Positions 42,724 through 51,022 of a DNA stretch of 64,000 nucleotides are shown here, piece after piece (positions within the stretch are counted from its first letter, which is position 1; each line of letters begins with the position of its first letter). Made by a program: the position numbers and the translations under genes. The notes below the pieces were generated by a model. The model was not told where the DNA came from. It did no database searches and saw nothing but the letters and a program-made list of their open reading frames with translations. The stretch is from Streptomyces microflavus. GTDB taxonomy: Bacteria; Actinomycetota; Actinomycetes; Streptomycetales; Streptomycetaceae. The stretch lies in NCBI RefSeq assembly GCF_014650075.1, contig NZ_BMUG01000002.1:620001-684000 (forward strand). Direction: 5' to 3'.

Positions 42724-43175
42724 CACACACCGTCCCGAGGAAGCAGTTCGGCCCGTACGGTCTTTCCGCTGCCGCCCGCGCTCAGGAACCAGCCGACGCG
42801 GGCGCCCAAGGCCCGGGCCAGGAAGATCCCGCGGCCGGACACCTGGGCCGGGGTCGGAGCGACGATCGACCCGAAGCCGGGGAACGCGGGCATCGGGTCG
42901 GACACGTCGATCAGGAGCATCCGGTCCTCAAGCAGCGCGAGCCGCACACCGACCAGAGCGTCCGGTTTCCTGGCGTACCTGACCGCGTTGGCGGCCAGTT
43001 CGGACAGGATCAGGACGGCGTCCTCGATATCGCCGTCCCACTGCCACAGGGTGAGCATCCGGCGGGTGTGGATACGGGCCAGGGGCACGCTGCCCCTCAC
43101 CATCGAGTATCCAAGGGACCACTCCTGCTCCACAGGAGCCACGGTCTGCGGGTCTTCGATCGAGGCCACCGTCAC
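42723..43175 (-). CDS. RsbW-like ATP-binding regulator
   Basis: 150 aa. GHKL fold: N-box DAVLILSELAANAVRYAR, G1 LLIDVSDPMPAFPGFG, G2 SGRGIFLARALGARVGW. AGGAGG four bases before the GTG at 43175 decides the start (GTG 43169 is the alternative). First gene of the leftward RiPP-like operon, divergent from the HTH-TPR regulator gene. Stand-alone HATPase genes at the head of small secondary-metabolite operons are typical of streptomycetes, together with an HTH regulator. Confidence 0.85.
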   Translation of the reverse strand: MTVASIEDPQTVAPVEQEWSLGYSMVRGSVPLARIHTRRMLTLWQWDGDIEDAVLILSELAANAVRYARKPDALVGVRLALLEDRMLLIDVSDPMPAFPGFGSIVAPTPAQVSGRGIFLARALGARVGWFLSAGGSGKTVRAELLPRDGV

Positions 43176-43349
43176 GGTTCCTCCTGGCTGGCGGTCCAAG
43201 CTGCGGTCTCCTCGGACCGCCGCACCACCAGAGAACCGCCGCCCACCAGTTGAGGCACAGGCAATTCCACCACCGGGGAGCCTGCTGCCGACCGGCAATT
43301 TTTACCTGACCAGGCATCACATTCTTGTGCCCACCGCTACCGTGATCGC

Positions 43350-44627
43350 ATGACGGGGAACGAGTTACTCGCCGCCAGGATGGCAGCGGCGGGCCTGAGA
43401 CAGCACGAACTCGCCCAGGCACTGAACGACGAGATCGGCACCCTCACCAGCAGGCCCGGCACCCTTCAGGACCGTCACGTACGGAACTGGCTGACCGGAA
43501 GAACCAGGTGGCCGCAGGAACGACAACGGCGTGCTCTCGAAGCAGTATTCGGATGTACCGCTCAAGAGCTCGGCTTCATCCCGCCGTCACGTTCCACACC
43601 ACCGCCCTCAGTACCACCGGAGGAATCCGTGCGGCGACGAACGTTCGCCGGCAAGGTGATCGGCCTCGTTGCCGCTACCGCACTGCCGCCCCTGCCCACC
43701 GCGTCGTACCGTCGCATCGGAATGAGCGATACCGAACGTCTCCGGGTAGCTTTCGCCGAACTCGTCGCGTCTGACAATGCGACTGGAGGAACGCCCAGCC
43801 TGGAGACCCGTGCCGTCGCCTTCGCCCACCACGCGATGGAGCTTCAGGCCGTCGGGTCCGCCACTCAGCGGGTCCGCGCCCGCCTCTACGAACTCGCCGC
43901 CGCCTTCACCGGGACCGCACTGTGGGCCGCGGTGGACTCCTGCGAACCGGAGCGAGCACAGCGCCATCTCGAACGGGCGATGACCCTGGCCGGTCTGTCC
44001 GGCAGTGCCGAGATCACCCTGCGCTTGTGGGGACACGCCGGAATCCTCGCCCGCCAAACAAGAGAGTTCAATGACGCCATCGCCGCAGCGACCGCTGCAC
44101 GGGCTTCTGCGGCCTGCCGCAGGGACCCGCGATTCCGCTCGCTCGCCCATGCGCGCCTCGCCAGCGCGTATGCCGGAGCCAAGCAGCCCACCGCCGCCCT
44201 GCGGACCCTCGAACACGCCATCAAGGCGTTCGACGGCGCCGACCCCCACGCCGACAGGCCTGTTTGGATGGGCTTCTACGACCGGGCGGAGCTGCAAGGT
44301 CTGTCCGCGCTCGTCCACGCCGGCGTCGGCCGTCACGACGAGGCGGAGGCTCACCTCCACCACACGCTGTCCCTGCTGCGCCCTGGCTTCAACCGCAACC
44401 GCTCGTACTACCGGTCCCACCTCGCACTGGCTCAACTGCGGCAGGGCGAGGCTGAGCAGGCATGCACGACAGCCCTCTCTGTACTGCCCACACAGCCGGG
44501 TGGTTCACTGACCGAGCGCACCAGCCGGTTGCTCACGGAGTTCACAGCAGAGCTGAACTCTGTGGCGCCCAGGGCTCGGTGCACGACCGAGTGGATGGAC
44601 CAGTACCGCCCGAGGAGGCTGCAATGA
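43350..44627 (+). CDS. HTH regulator with TPR-like C-terminal domain
   Basis: 425 aa. N-terminal XRE-like helix-turn-helix (NELLAARMAAAGLRQHELAQALN, RHVRNWLTGRTRWPQERQRRAL). A hydrophobic FAGKVIGLVAATALPPLP segment follows, then ~300 helical residues of tetratricopeptide type (AGILARQTREFNDAIAAA, YAGAKQPTAALRTLEHAIKAF, GRHDEAEAHLHHTLSLL). This architecture is a large actinobacterial family of presumed signalling regulators. It is divergent from the peptide operon by 174 bp and most likely controls it. It overlaps the acetyltransferase gene by four bases. Confidence 0.85.
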   Translation: MTGNELLAARMAAAGLRQHELAQALNDEIGTLTSRPGTLQDRHVRNWLTGRTRWPQERQRRALEAVFGCTAQELGFIPPSRSTPPPSVPPEESVRRRTFAGKVIGLVAATALPPLPTASYRRIGMSDTERLRVAFAELVASDNATGGTPSLETRAVAFAHHAMELQAVGSATQRVRARLYELAAAFTGTALWAAVDSCEPERAQRHLERAMTLAGLSGSAEITLRLWGHAGILARQTREFNDAIAAATAARASAACRRDPRFRSLAHARLASAYAGAKQPTAALRTLEHAIKAFDGADPHADRPVWMGFYDRAELQGLSALVHAGVGRHDEAEAHLHHTLSLLRPGFNRNRSYYRSHLALAQLRQGEAEQACTTALSVLPTQPGGSLTERTSRLLTEFTAELNSVAPRARCTTEWMDQYRPRRLQ

Positions 44628-45172
44628 CCGCCGAGATCCGGCACTACACCGCCGAGCAGCTTTCGGAAATCAGGCAGTACATCCTCGGCATTCACGCCGA
44701 GGTGAGGCACCGAGACTTCGGCCTCACCGGACCGTTCTATGACGTGGAACGCTTCGACGAGCGGCTGTCCACCTACGCCTCTCGTCCCGGCTGGAGCGCT
44801 GTTTTCGCCACCGAGAATGGTGAGCCCGTCGGGTTCGCCTTCGGCTGCCCTCTCCCGGCGGAAACCCGGTGGTGGTCCTCCATGATCACCGAGCTGCCGG
44901 ACGGCTACACCGACGAGGACGGCGTCCGTACGGTCGCCCTCAACGAGATCGTCGTCCGCAAGCCCTGGCGCGGGCGCGGCATCGCCTGGCAGATCCATGA
45001 GGAGTGGCTGTCAGGCCGCACCGAGTCCCGCGTCACCCTCCTGGTCAACCCTGCCAACGGCAACGGCGCCGTCCAGGCCGTGTACGAGGCGTGGGGCTAC
45101 CGGACGATCGGCAAGCAGCAGCCGTTCTCCGACTCCCCTGTCTTCGCCTGTATGACACGCGAGCTGCGCTGA
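44624..45172 (+). CDS. GNAT-family N-acetyltransferase
   Basis: 182 aa. GNAT fold with the acetyl-CoA loop VVRKPWRGRGIAWQIHEEWL and the C-terminal NPANGNGAVQAVYEAWGYRTIG. The substrate is unknown. The ATG at 44624 overlaps the stop of the HTH-TPR gene, and GAGGAGG lies just upstream. In this context it could acetylate the locus product for self-protection or tailoring; equally it could be unrelated. The 328-bp gap after it (45173-45500) holds nothing recognisable. Confidence 0.88.
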   Translation: MTAEIRHYTAEQLSEIRQYILGIHAEVRHRDFGLTGPFYDVERFDERLSTYASRPGWSAVFATENGEPVGFAFGCPLPAETRWWSSMITELPDGYTDEDGVRTVALNEIVVRKPWRGRGIAWQIHEEWLSGRTESRVTLLVNPANGNGAVQAVYEAWGYRTIGKQQPFSDSPVFACMTRELR

Positions 45173-45500
45173 CCCCCTTCAGAACGCCTCCAACAGGCCA
45201 GGTGTGGACCGCCGGAGGCGCGGAGGGGCCAGGATGGCGGGGAACTGGCAGGTCAGCCACGTGGGAGAGGCATTCCGCAGCACTCTCTTGACCCTGACAG
45301 GGCGGATTGGTTGGGCTGTTGACTTCTGCACTGCCCGCATGTGTTTCGCCCCGCGAGGTCTCCGTGGGGCTGCCTCGTCGATCACGGGCAGGCGCATCCC
45401 CGCGGTGGTTGCTGCCGGGAAAGGTGATCGGCGGAGGCTCCGTCGTCTGGCCGATTCGCGCCCTACCCTCGGCCTTCCGGACGATCTACGGTCCCTGGCC

Positions 45501-45893
45501 ATGGGCGGACTGGGCAAGTTTCTCAAGAAGCGGTGGGGCGTCGTGGTGCTCGTTCTGGGCATCCTGGCCTGGGCCGCGCAGATGATCGGTCCGGGGCTGC
45601 TCCTGCTGGCTGCTGGGGTGGCCGTGGCCTACTTCCTGTTGTCCGCGCCGCTGCGCTGCATCGCGCTGGGGCGTCAGGGGCGGTGCCGCAACAATGCCCA
45701 GGGGCTTCTGCGGGGATGCTGGATCCGGGAACACAAGTGGCAGGGTTTCAAGGCGCTGAGGGGAGCCGGGGACGAGGCGCAGGGGCCCGGGAGCGTGATG
45801 ACTCAGGATCGTCAGCAGATGAGCGCGTCCTTGGGTGTCGCCGTCGGGGTGCTGTCGGCGATCGTCGCCTGCGCCGACTTCGTCTTCAAGTGA
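45501..45893 (+). CDS. Small membrane protein, unknown function
   Basis: 130 aa. A basic N-terminus (MGGLGKFLKKRW) precedes two adjacent hydrophobic segments (GVVVLVLGILAWAAQMIGPG, LLLLAAGVAVAYFLLSAPL). Then comes a Cys-containing soluble stretch (LRCIALGRQGRCRNNAQGLLRGC) and a third weak helix near the C-terminus (LGVAVGVLSAIVACADFV). No family recognised. No ribosome site precedes the ATG at 45501, suggesting a leaderless transcript or a different start. Confidence 0.6.
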   Translation: MGGLGKFLKKRWGVVVLVLGILAWAAQMIGPGLLLLAAGVAVAYFLLSAPLRCIALGRQGRCRNNAQGLLRGCWIREHKWQGFKALRGAGDEAQGPGSVMTQDRQQMSASLGVAVGVLSAIVACADFVFK

Positions 45894-45969
45894 TGTTGTT
45901 CGCTCCGAGCGGGCGGCTTGGTCGTGGCTCGATCCGGCTGGTTGGGCAGTGGTCGGCAGCTCAGTGGTG

Positions 45970-46860
45970 TCATCCCCGCCCCCGCGTCAGCCGCTCCGCC
46001 GAGGCGATCGCCGCACGCGCCTCCTGCTCCGTGAGGCCCGTGCGGACCGCCGCGGCGGTGAGGGCGTCGGCCAGAGCGTCGCCGAAGCCGTGTTCGTAGG
46101 CGCGGCAGGCTGCCCAGAACAGGCGGGTGTTGCGCTGGCCTTCGTGGGCCGCCAGGACGAACTGGATCAGGCCCTCGCCCCGGCGGCCCGGAGTCTCCGT
46201 CGGGGCCGTGCTGCCGGGAGCCCCGGCCGGGCGGCGCGGTGGTGGGGTGAGGAGGCGGAGGAGGGCGCGCGGGCAGGGGGCCGGGGGCAGGTGGGCGGTG
46301 CCGGGGGCCAGGCGGTAGCGGCCGTGGGCGGTGACCGAGCCGGGGCCCACCAGGTAGCCGCCGCTGCCGCGGACGTCGATGCCGGGGGCCAGGCGGCCGG
46401 CCGAGTTGGGGACCGTGGTGTCGGCGGGGCCGGTGAGCCAGAGGTGGCGGCCGCCGCTCGGGGTGAGGACGGTGACCGTCGGCGGGATCGTGAACAGGTG
46501 CTGGAGCGCCAGCTGCTGGAGTGCGCCCACCGAGTCGTTGCCGTGCGCGGTGTCGATGTCCAGGTCGATGCCGACGAGCCGGTGCGGGGCGCGTCCGCAG
46601 GCGATGCCGTAACCGGTGGCCCGGGGCGCGGCGGCGAAGAGGGCGCGCACGGCCGCGGGGTCGGCGGTGGCGTCGTGCACCCCGTGGCCGGGCAGACCGC
46701 ACTCGCCCCGGCAGTGGACCGGCGGCTGCTCGCCGTGGTGGGGGGAGCGCAGCGCGGGGAGCTTGGTGGCGGACAGGGGGAAGACGGGGAGCCCGCGCCC
46801 GGCCGCGGCGAGGGCGTGGGCGAGGGCCAGGGTGGCGGTCTGCCGGTCGATGGTGGCCAT
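45970..46860 (-). CDS. Bifunctional DNA primase/polymerase (Prim-Pol) domain protein
   Basis: 296 aa. Prim-Pol fold: LALAHALAAAGRGLPVFPLS, a CRGECGLPGHGVHDAT segment, YGIACGRAPHRLVGIDLDID with the catalytic DxDxD-like Asp residues, GGRHLWLTGP, and GIDVRGSGGYLVGPGS. The C-terminal helical part (LIQFVLAAHEGQRNTRLFWAACRAYEHG) resembles the PriCT-type region. So it may prime or extend DNA. It is chromosomal, with no helicase or plasmid genes beside it. A LexA box lies 11 bp before the ATG at 46860, suggesting SOS induction. An ATG at 46878 is possible but falls inside the box. Confidence 0.85.
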   Translation of the reverse strand: MATIDRQTATLALAHALAAAGRGLPVFPLSATKLPALRSPHHGEQPPVHCRGECGLPGHGVHDATADPAAVRALFAAAPRATGYGIACGRAPHRLVGIDLDIDTAHGNDSVGALQQLALQHLFTIPPTVTVLTPSGGRHLWLTGPADTTVPNSAGRLAPGIDVRGSGGYLVGPGSVTAHGRYRLAPGTAHLPPAPCPRALLRLLTPPPRRPAGAPGSTAPTETPGRRGEGLIQFVLAAHEGQRNTRLFWAACRAYEHGFGDALADALTAAAVRTGLTEQEARAAIASAERLTRGRG

Positions 46861-46870
46861 GGTTCTAGTT

Positions 46871-46886
46871 TCGTACATGAGTTCGA
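46871..46886 (-). promoter_or_regulatory. LexA (SOS) box
   Basis: Read on the minus strand: TCGAACTCATGTACGA. It fits the actinobacterial SOS box TCGAAC-N4-GTTCGA at all but one of the 12 defined positions. It sits directly upstream of the Prim-Pol start, where LexA would block transcription. Confidence 0.6.
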
Positions 46887-46941
46887 ATATGGGAAGTGGG
46901 GGTGGGTGGGGAGGGCTGGGAGGGGGAGGGGGAGTGCGACT

Positions 46942-46980
46942 GAGCGCGCTGCTCGGCCTGTCCGGCCGAGCAGCGCGCTC
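46942..46980. terminator. Terminator of the secreted-protein gene
   Basis: Perfect 17-bp stem GAGCGCGCTGCTCGGCC (46942-46958) with 46964-46980 and a 5-nt loop, 30 bp after the stop of the minus-strand gene at 47010. Confidence 0.85.
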
Positions 46981-47009
46981 TGGGTTCTGCGGCGCCCGTC
47001 TCGTGGTGG

Positions 47010-47789
47010 CTAGCGCACGGCGACGTGGTCCCCGGTCGACGACTTCGCTCCGGAGGTGGTGTTCCCGTAGTACGTCCACCGCCACGTTCCGGGCACGGTC
47101 GCCTTCACCGTGGTCTTGAGCGCGCCCGAGCCGCTCGACTTCACCTTCTTGATCGTCTTGTACGAGGAGGAGCCCGCCGCCTTGAACTGGAGGCTCACCG
47201 AGCGGCCCGCGTAACCCTGGTACGTGTGGGTGTCCCAGTTCGCCCGGGTGACCCGCCCGGTCACGGTGATGGTCTTGCCCTTCCTGACCGGCTCCGGCGA
47301 GGCGTTCACGGTGACGCGGGTGGCCCGCTTGACCTGCAACGGCAGGTTCTTGTCATCGGTGTCGTGAGCGTCGCCGGGCAGGTAGACCCGCGCGGCGGTC
47401 TTCCAGGTTCCGGCGTCCTCGTTCCCGAAGTCGATGTGCCGGGGCTCGATGTGCAGCCATTCGTCGAAGTCGCAGATGCCCTTCGCCTTGTTCACCACCT
47501 TGCAGTCACTGCCGTAGATGGTGTTCCACAACTCGTCCCCGGAGTCGGTCTTGCCCCGGTAGGGGAACACCGTCGGTCCGGAGTCGTACTTCAGCTTGGT
47601 CGTCATCCGGAAGGTCACGTACACCTTGACCTCCTCCTTGACTCCGATCACGATCGGCTTTCCGCCGTTCACCGTGACCCGGGAGAAGGCGACCCCGCCC
47701 TCCGCCGCTCCGGCCGGCACGGCCGCCATCGCTGTGAGCACGGCCGCCGCTCCACCGGCCACCGCCGCTCTCCACATCGTCTTCCCCAT
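47010..47789 (-). CDS. Secreted beta-sandwich protein, unknown function
   Basis: 259 aa. Signal peptide MGKTMWRAAVAGGAAAVLTA ending near PAGAAEGG. Two Cys (GSDCKVVN, KGICDFDEW) probably form a disulfide. The C-terminal ~100 residues read as an Ig-like/bacterial surface domain (RVTVNASPEPVRKGKTITVTG, VSLQFKAAGSSSYKTIKKVKS, TVPGTWRWTYYGNTTSGA). This type is frequent in streptomycete secretomes; ligand unknown. An ATG at 47777 preceded by GGGGAAG is an alternative start. The 438-bp divergent gap upstream (47790-48227) shows no gene or RNA that I can recognise. Confidence 0.75.
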   Translation of the reverse strand: MGKTMWRAAVAGGAAAVLTAMAAVPAGAAEGGVAFSRVTVNGGKPIVIGVKEEVKVYVTFRMTTKLKYDSGPTVFPYRGKTDSGDELWNTIYGSDCKVVNKAKGICDFDEWLHIEPRHIDFGNEDAGTWKTAARVYLPGDAHDTDDKNLPLQVKRATRVTVNASPEPVRKGKTITVTGRVTRANWDTHTYQGYAGRSVSLQFKAAGSSSYKTIKKVKSSGSGALKTTVKATVPGTWRWTYYGNTTSGAKSSTGDHVAVR

Positions 47790-48227
47790 CCCCTTGAACC
47801 CCGCCCTCTCCCCTGTAGCCAGGACCGGGCGCGCGTCGGCGCACCGGCCAGAGGCTGATCCTCACGGCTGACTGTGGGACAGGGGAGGGCGGTGCGCGGT
47901 TGTACGCGACGGGGCAACGATTCGATCAACACGGCATCGTCCTGGTCCGGCTGCCGGGAGGGGCCAAGGTGGTGCTCCCTCCCTTGCGGGTCAGCGGGTG
48001 GTGTGGCCATATCGCCCGACTGGGCATTTCCGGCCCATAGAAGGTTTGTCGCCTCTTCTTCATGCTTGCGGGGGAATCAGGTGGCACGGCATGGTTCGAC
48101 GCGGATGTGCTGGGCAACTCTGGTCTCGCGACGTCGTGACCAGCACCGGGGCGGTCGGCCAACTTCCCCGGAACCAGCCGCACATGAACCAACTGAAGCC
48201 GGACTTCCGGTTCCTGGAGGAATTGAC

Positions 48228-48542
48228 ATGGCAAGCATCCGTACCGCTCGTGTTCTCGCCGCAGTCGCCGCGCTGCCCCTCACCATCGCCCTCTGCGGCG
48301 GAGTGGCCCTGGCGGACAACGGCTCCTTCGCGAACGACGGATCGAACGCGGCCGTGGCGACGATCGGCGGCAGTGGCGTCGGCGGCAACAACACCGGCAA
48401 CTCCTCGACGACGCAGCAGCAGGCCGTCGGCTCCGGTGCGTCCAACCAGAACACCTCGGCCCAGGTGAGCGGCTCGGCCTTCACCGCCATCGACCAGTCG
48501 GACCACAGCGTCGACGTGAACTTCACCCCGTTCTTCTGGTGA
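48228..48542 (+). CDS. Small secreted Gly/Asn/Ser/Gln-rich protein
   Basis: 104 aa. Signal peptide MASIRTARVLAAVAALPLTI ending GVALA-DNGSF. The mature ~75 residues are rich in Gly, Asn, Ser, Thr and Gln (TIGGSGVGGNNTGNSSTTQ, GASNQNTSAQVSGSAF) and end SVDVNFTPFFW. The composition recalls surface-active or amyloid-like streptomycete proteins, but the chaplin and rodlin motifs are absent, so it is not assigned to them. GGAGGAATTGAC precedes the ATG. Confidence 0.75.
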   Translation: MASIRTARVLAAVAALPLTIALCGGVALADNGSFANDGSNAAVATIGGSGVGGNNTGNSSTTQQQAVGSGASNQNTSAQVSGSAFTAIDQSDHSVDVNFTPFFW

Positions 48543-48751
48543 TGATCCCGGCGGCCACGCCTCCTCGGTGATCAGACGTCCGGGACCTTCCGGGGGGTGG
48601 GCCCCGGACGTCGAACAGCAGCCCGTGCGGCGGCACTTCGGTGCTCCGCGCGGGCTGTCGGCGTTGCCCTCGACCCTTGACAGGGAGAGTGGATCTGACG
48701 GACAGTCAGAAACTGTTCGGTTGTCGTGATCCGTGCCCCTGGAGGCCCGCC

Positions 48752-49984
48752 GTGCACCTCGCCCCGACGGAGCGCCAGCAGCACCTCCGTACCGAACTGC
48801 GCGCGTACTTCGCGGCCGTGCTGCCCGCAGGAGGCGGAGGGCAGTGGCGTGACGATCCGGAGGAACAGCGGCGGCTGCTGCGCAGGATCGGCGCCGATGG
48901 CATGCTCGGTCTCGGCTGGCCCGCTGCGTACGGCGGACAGGGCCGGGGCCCCGACGAGCAGTTCGTCTTCTTCGACGAGGCGTACCGGGCCGGCGCCCCC
49001 GTCTCGATGGTCACCCTCAACACCGTCGGCCCGACCCTGATGAAGTACGGCACCGAGGAGCAGAAGGCGTACTTCCTGCCCCGCATCCTCAGCGGCGACC
49101 TCGTCTTCGCGATCGGTTACAGCGAGCCGGAAGCCGGTACGGACCTGGCGGCCCTGCGGACCCGTGCCGTGCGGGACGGCGACAACGGTGACGGCAACGG
49201 TGGCGACTGGGTCATCGACGGGCAGAAGATCTTCACCAGCAACGCCCAGCAGGCCGACTGGATCTGGCTCGCCTGCCGTACGGACCCCGACGCCCCCAAG
49301 CACCGCGGCATCTCGATCATCCTCGTGCCCACCGACGATCCCGGCTTCTCCTGGACGCCCATCGAGACGGTGGGCGGGCTGACGACGACCACCACGTACT
49401 ACGACGGCGTACGCGTCCCCGCCTCGAACCTCGTCGGTGCGGAGAACGAGGGGTGGGGGCTCATCACCAACCAGCTCAACCATGAACGTGTCGCCCTGGC
49501 CGCCATCGGCATGCAGGCCGAGGACTTCTACGAGGAGGCCCTCGCCCATGCCCGTACCCCCGACCCCGCGACGGGGCGCCGCCGGATCGACGAGCCGTGG
49601 GTACGCGCCCGGCTCGCGGAGGCGTACGCCCGGCTCGCGGCGACCCGGCTGCTCAACTGGCGGCTGGTCGGCGCCGTGGGGGCGGGCGCGCTGGCCCCCG
49701 GCGAGGCGAGCGGCGTGAAGTTCGCGGGGACCGAGAGCGCCGTGGAGGTCTACCGGATGTGCCAGGAGGTGGTGGGGGAGGCAGCCCTCCTCCGGGGTGG
49801 GTCGCCCGGCTGCTTCGGGGCGGACGGCGGTGGAGGTGATGGCGGGGGTGGTGGTGGCGGAGGCGGTGAGCTGGAGCGGATGAACCGGGCCGCGCAGATC
49901 AACACCTTCGGCGGCGGCGTCAGCGAAGTGCAGCGCGAGATCGTCGCGACCATGCGGCTCGGGATGACGCGGGGCAAGCGGTGA
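48752..49984 (+). CDS. Acyl-CoA dehydrogenase, ChsE/FadE-type subunit
   Basis: 410 aa. FAD-dependent acyl-CoA dehydrogenase: FAIGYSEPEAGTDLAALRTRA (FAD/substrate strand), WVIDGQKIFTSNAQQADWIW, VGAENEGWGLITNQLNHER, and QINTFGGGVSEVQREIVA near the end. A Gly-rich stretch (GGGGDGGGGGGGGG) near residue 370 interrupts the late helix and is unusual. It should form a heteromeric enzyme with the smaller subunit at 51023, as ChsE4-ChsE5 (FadE28-FadE29) do in mycobacterial cholesterol side-chain degradation. GTG start with GGAGG upstream. First gene of the igr-like operon. Confidence 0.88.
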   Translation: MHLAPTERQQHLRTELRAYFAAVLPAGGGGQWRDDPEEQRRLLRRIGADGMLGLGWPAAYGGQGRGPDEQFVFFDEAYRAGAPVSMVTLNTVGPTLMKYGTEEQKAYFLPRILSGDLVFAIGYSEPEAGTDLAALRTRAVRDGDNGDGNGGDWVIDGQKIFTSNAQQADWIWLACRTDPDAPKHRGISIILVPTDDPGFSWTPIETVGGLTTTTTYYDGVRVPASNLVGAENEGWGLITNQLNHERVALAAIGMQAEDFYEEALAHARTPDPATGRRRIDEPWVRARLAEAYARLAATRLLNWRLVGAVGAGALAPGEASGVKFAGTESAVEVYRMCQEVVGEAALLRGGSPGCFGADGGGGDGGGGGGGGGELERMNRAAQINTFGGGVSEVQREIVATMRLGMTRGKR

Positions 49985-51021
49985 AGCCGGGCACCCGGGC
50001 GGGGCAGGCCGATGCGCAGGAAGCTTCCCCGTCGCACGGGGCCGAGGCCTCGGATCAGCTGTACGAACGGCTCAGCGCCTACGCCGGCCGACCCGCCGCC
50101 ACCGCCGGCACGGGCCGGGACCCCGTCAACGCGCCCATGATCCGCCACTGGTGCGAGGCCATGGGCGACACCTCGCCCGCCTACCGGGGGCCCGACGCCG
50201 TCGCCCCGCCGACCATGCTCCAGGCCTGGACGATGCGCGGCCTCTCCGCAGACCCGGAGCCCGACGACGGTACGGGCCGCTCGGCGGCGTACGGCGAACT
50301 CCTCGGGCTCCTCGACGGCGCCGGGTACACCTCCGTCGTCGCCACCGACTGCGAGCAGGAGTACCTGCGGCCGCTCCGCCCCGGCGACCTGATCACCTTC
50401 GACGCCGTCATCGAGTCCGTCTCCCGGCGCAAGACGACCAAGCTCGGCACCGGGTACTTCGTCACCACCTGCATGGACGTCCGCGCAGACGGTGAACTCG
50501 CCGGGACGCACCGCTTTCGGATCCTCAAGTACCGCCCCGCGCAGCGAAAATCCGCGCAGCGAAAATCCGCGCAACGGAGAACTGCGGAGGTGGAGAAAGA
50601 ACCAGCCCTCCGCCCCCGCCCCGTAATCAACCGCGACAACGCCGGTTTCTGGGCCGGGGTCGCCGAGCACCGCCTCCTCATCCAGCGCTGCACGGGCTGC
50701 GCCACCCTCCGCTTCCCCTGGCTCCCCGGCTGCAACGCCTGCGCCGGCCAGGAGTGGGACACGGTCGAGGCGAGCGGCGAGGGCACGGTCTTCAGCCATG
50801 TCGTGATGCACCACCCGTCCTTCCCCGCCTTCGACCCGTCGGGCGAGGGCGGACCGTACGCCGTCGCGCTCATCGAGCTCGCCGAGGGCGTCCGGATCGT
50901 CGGCAACGTGACCGGTGTGCCGTACGACAAGGTCCGCGTCGGCCTGCCCGTACGGCTGGAGTTCCTCCGTACGGACCCCGATCTGGAACTTCCGGTCTTC
51001 CGGGCGAGCGAAGGCGGTTGA
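49981..51021 (+). CDS. MaoC hydratase-OB-fold (DUF35) fusion, ChsH2-like
   Basis: 346 aa. The N-terminal ~185 residues are a MaoC-type hot-dog domain (DPVNAPMIRHWCEAMGD, APPTMLQAWTMRG, TDCEQEYLRPLRPGDLI). A short AQRKS repeat linker leads to a C-terminal DUF35/OB-fold domain with a zinc ribbon (RCTGCATLRFPWLPGCNACA) and GEGTVFSHVVMHH. In mycobacteria ChsH2 has this layout; its MaoC part pairs with ChsH1 for hydration and the DUF35 part pairs with the aldolase Ltp2. Both partners are encoded downstream. The start overlaps the dehydrogenase stop (GTGA). Confidence 0.9.
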   Translation: MKPGTRAGQADAQEASPSHGAEASDQLYERLSAYAGRPAATAGTGRDPVNAPMIRHWCEAMGDTSPAYRGPDAVAPPTMLQAWTMRGLSADPEPDDGTGRSAAYGELLGLLDGAGYTSVVATDCEQEYLRPLRPGDLITFDAVIESVSRRKTTKLGTGYFVTTCMDVRADGELAGTHRFRILKYRPAQRKSAQRKSAQRRTAEVEKEPALRPRPVINRDNAGFWAGVAEHRLLIQRCTGCATLRFPWLPGCNACAGQEWDTVEASGEGTVFSHVVMHHPSFPAFDPSGEGGPYAVALIELAEGVRIVGNVTGVPYDKVRVGLPVRLEFLRTDPDLELPVFRASEGG

Positions 51022-51022
51022 G

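Noticed and set aside
32910..46000. Full-length integrative element bounded by tRNA-Ser direct repeats
   Set aside because: No second copy of the tRNA 3' end and no integrase, excisionase or Rep gene could be found downstream in the window.
48228..48542. Chaplin or rodlin
   Set aside because: The Gly/Asn-rich mature part is suggestive, but the chaplin Cys pair and the rodlin motifs are missing.
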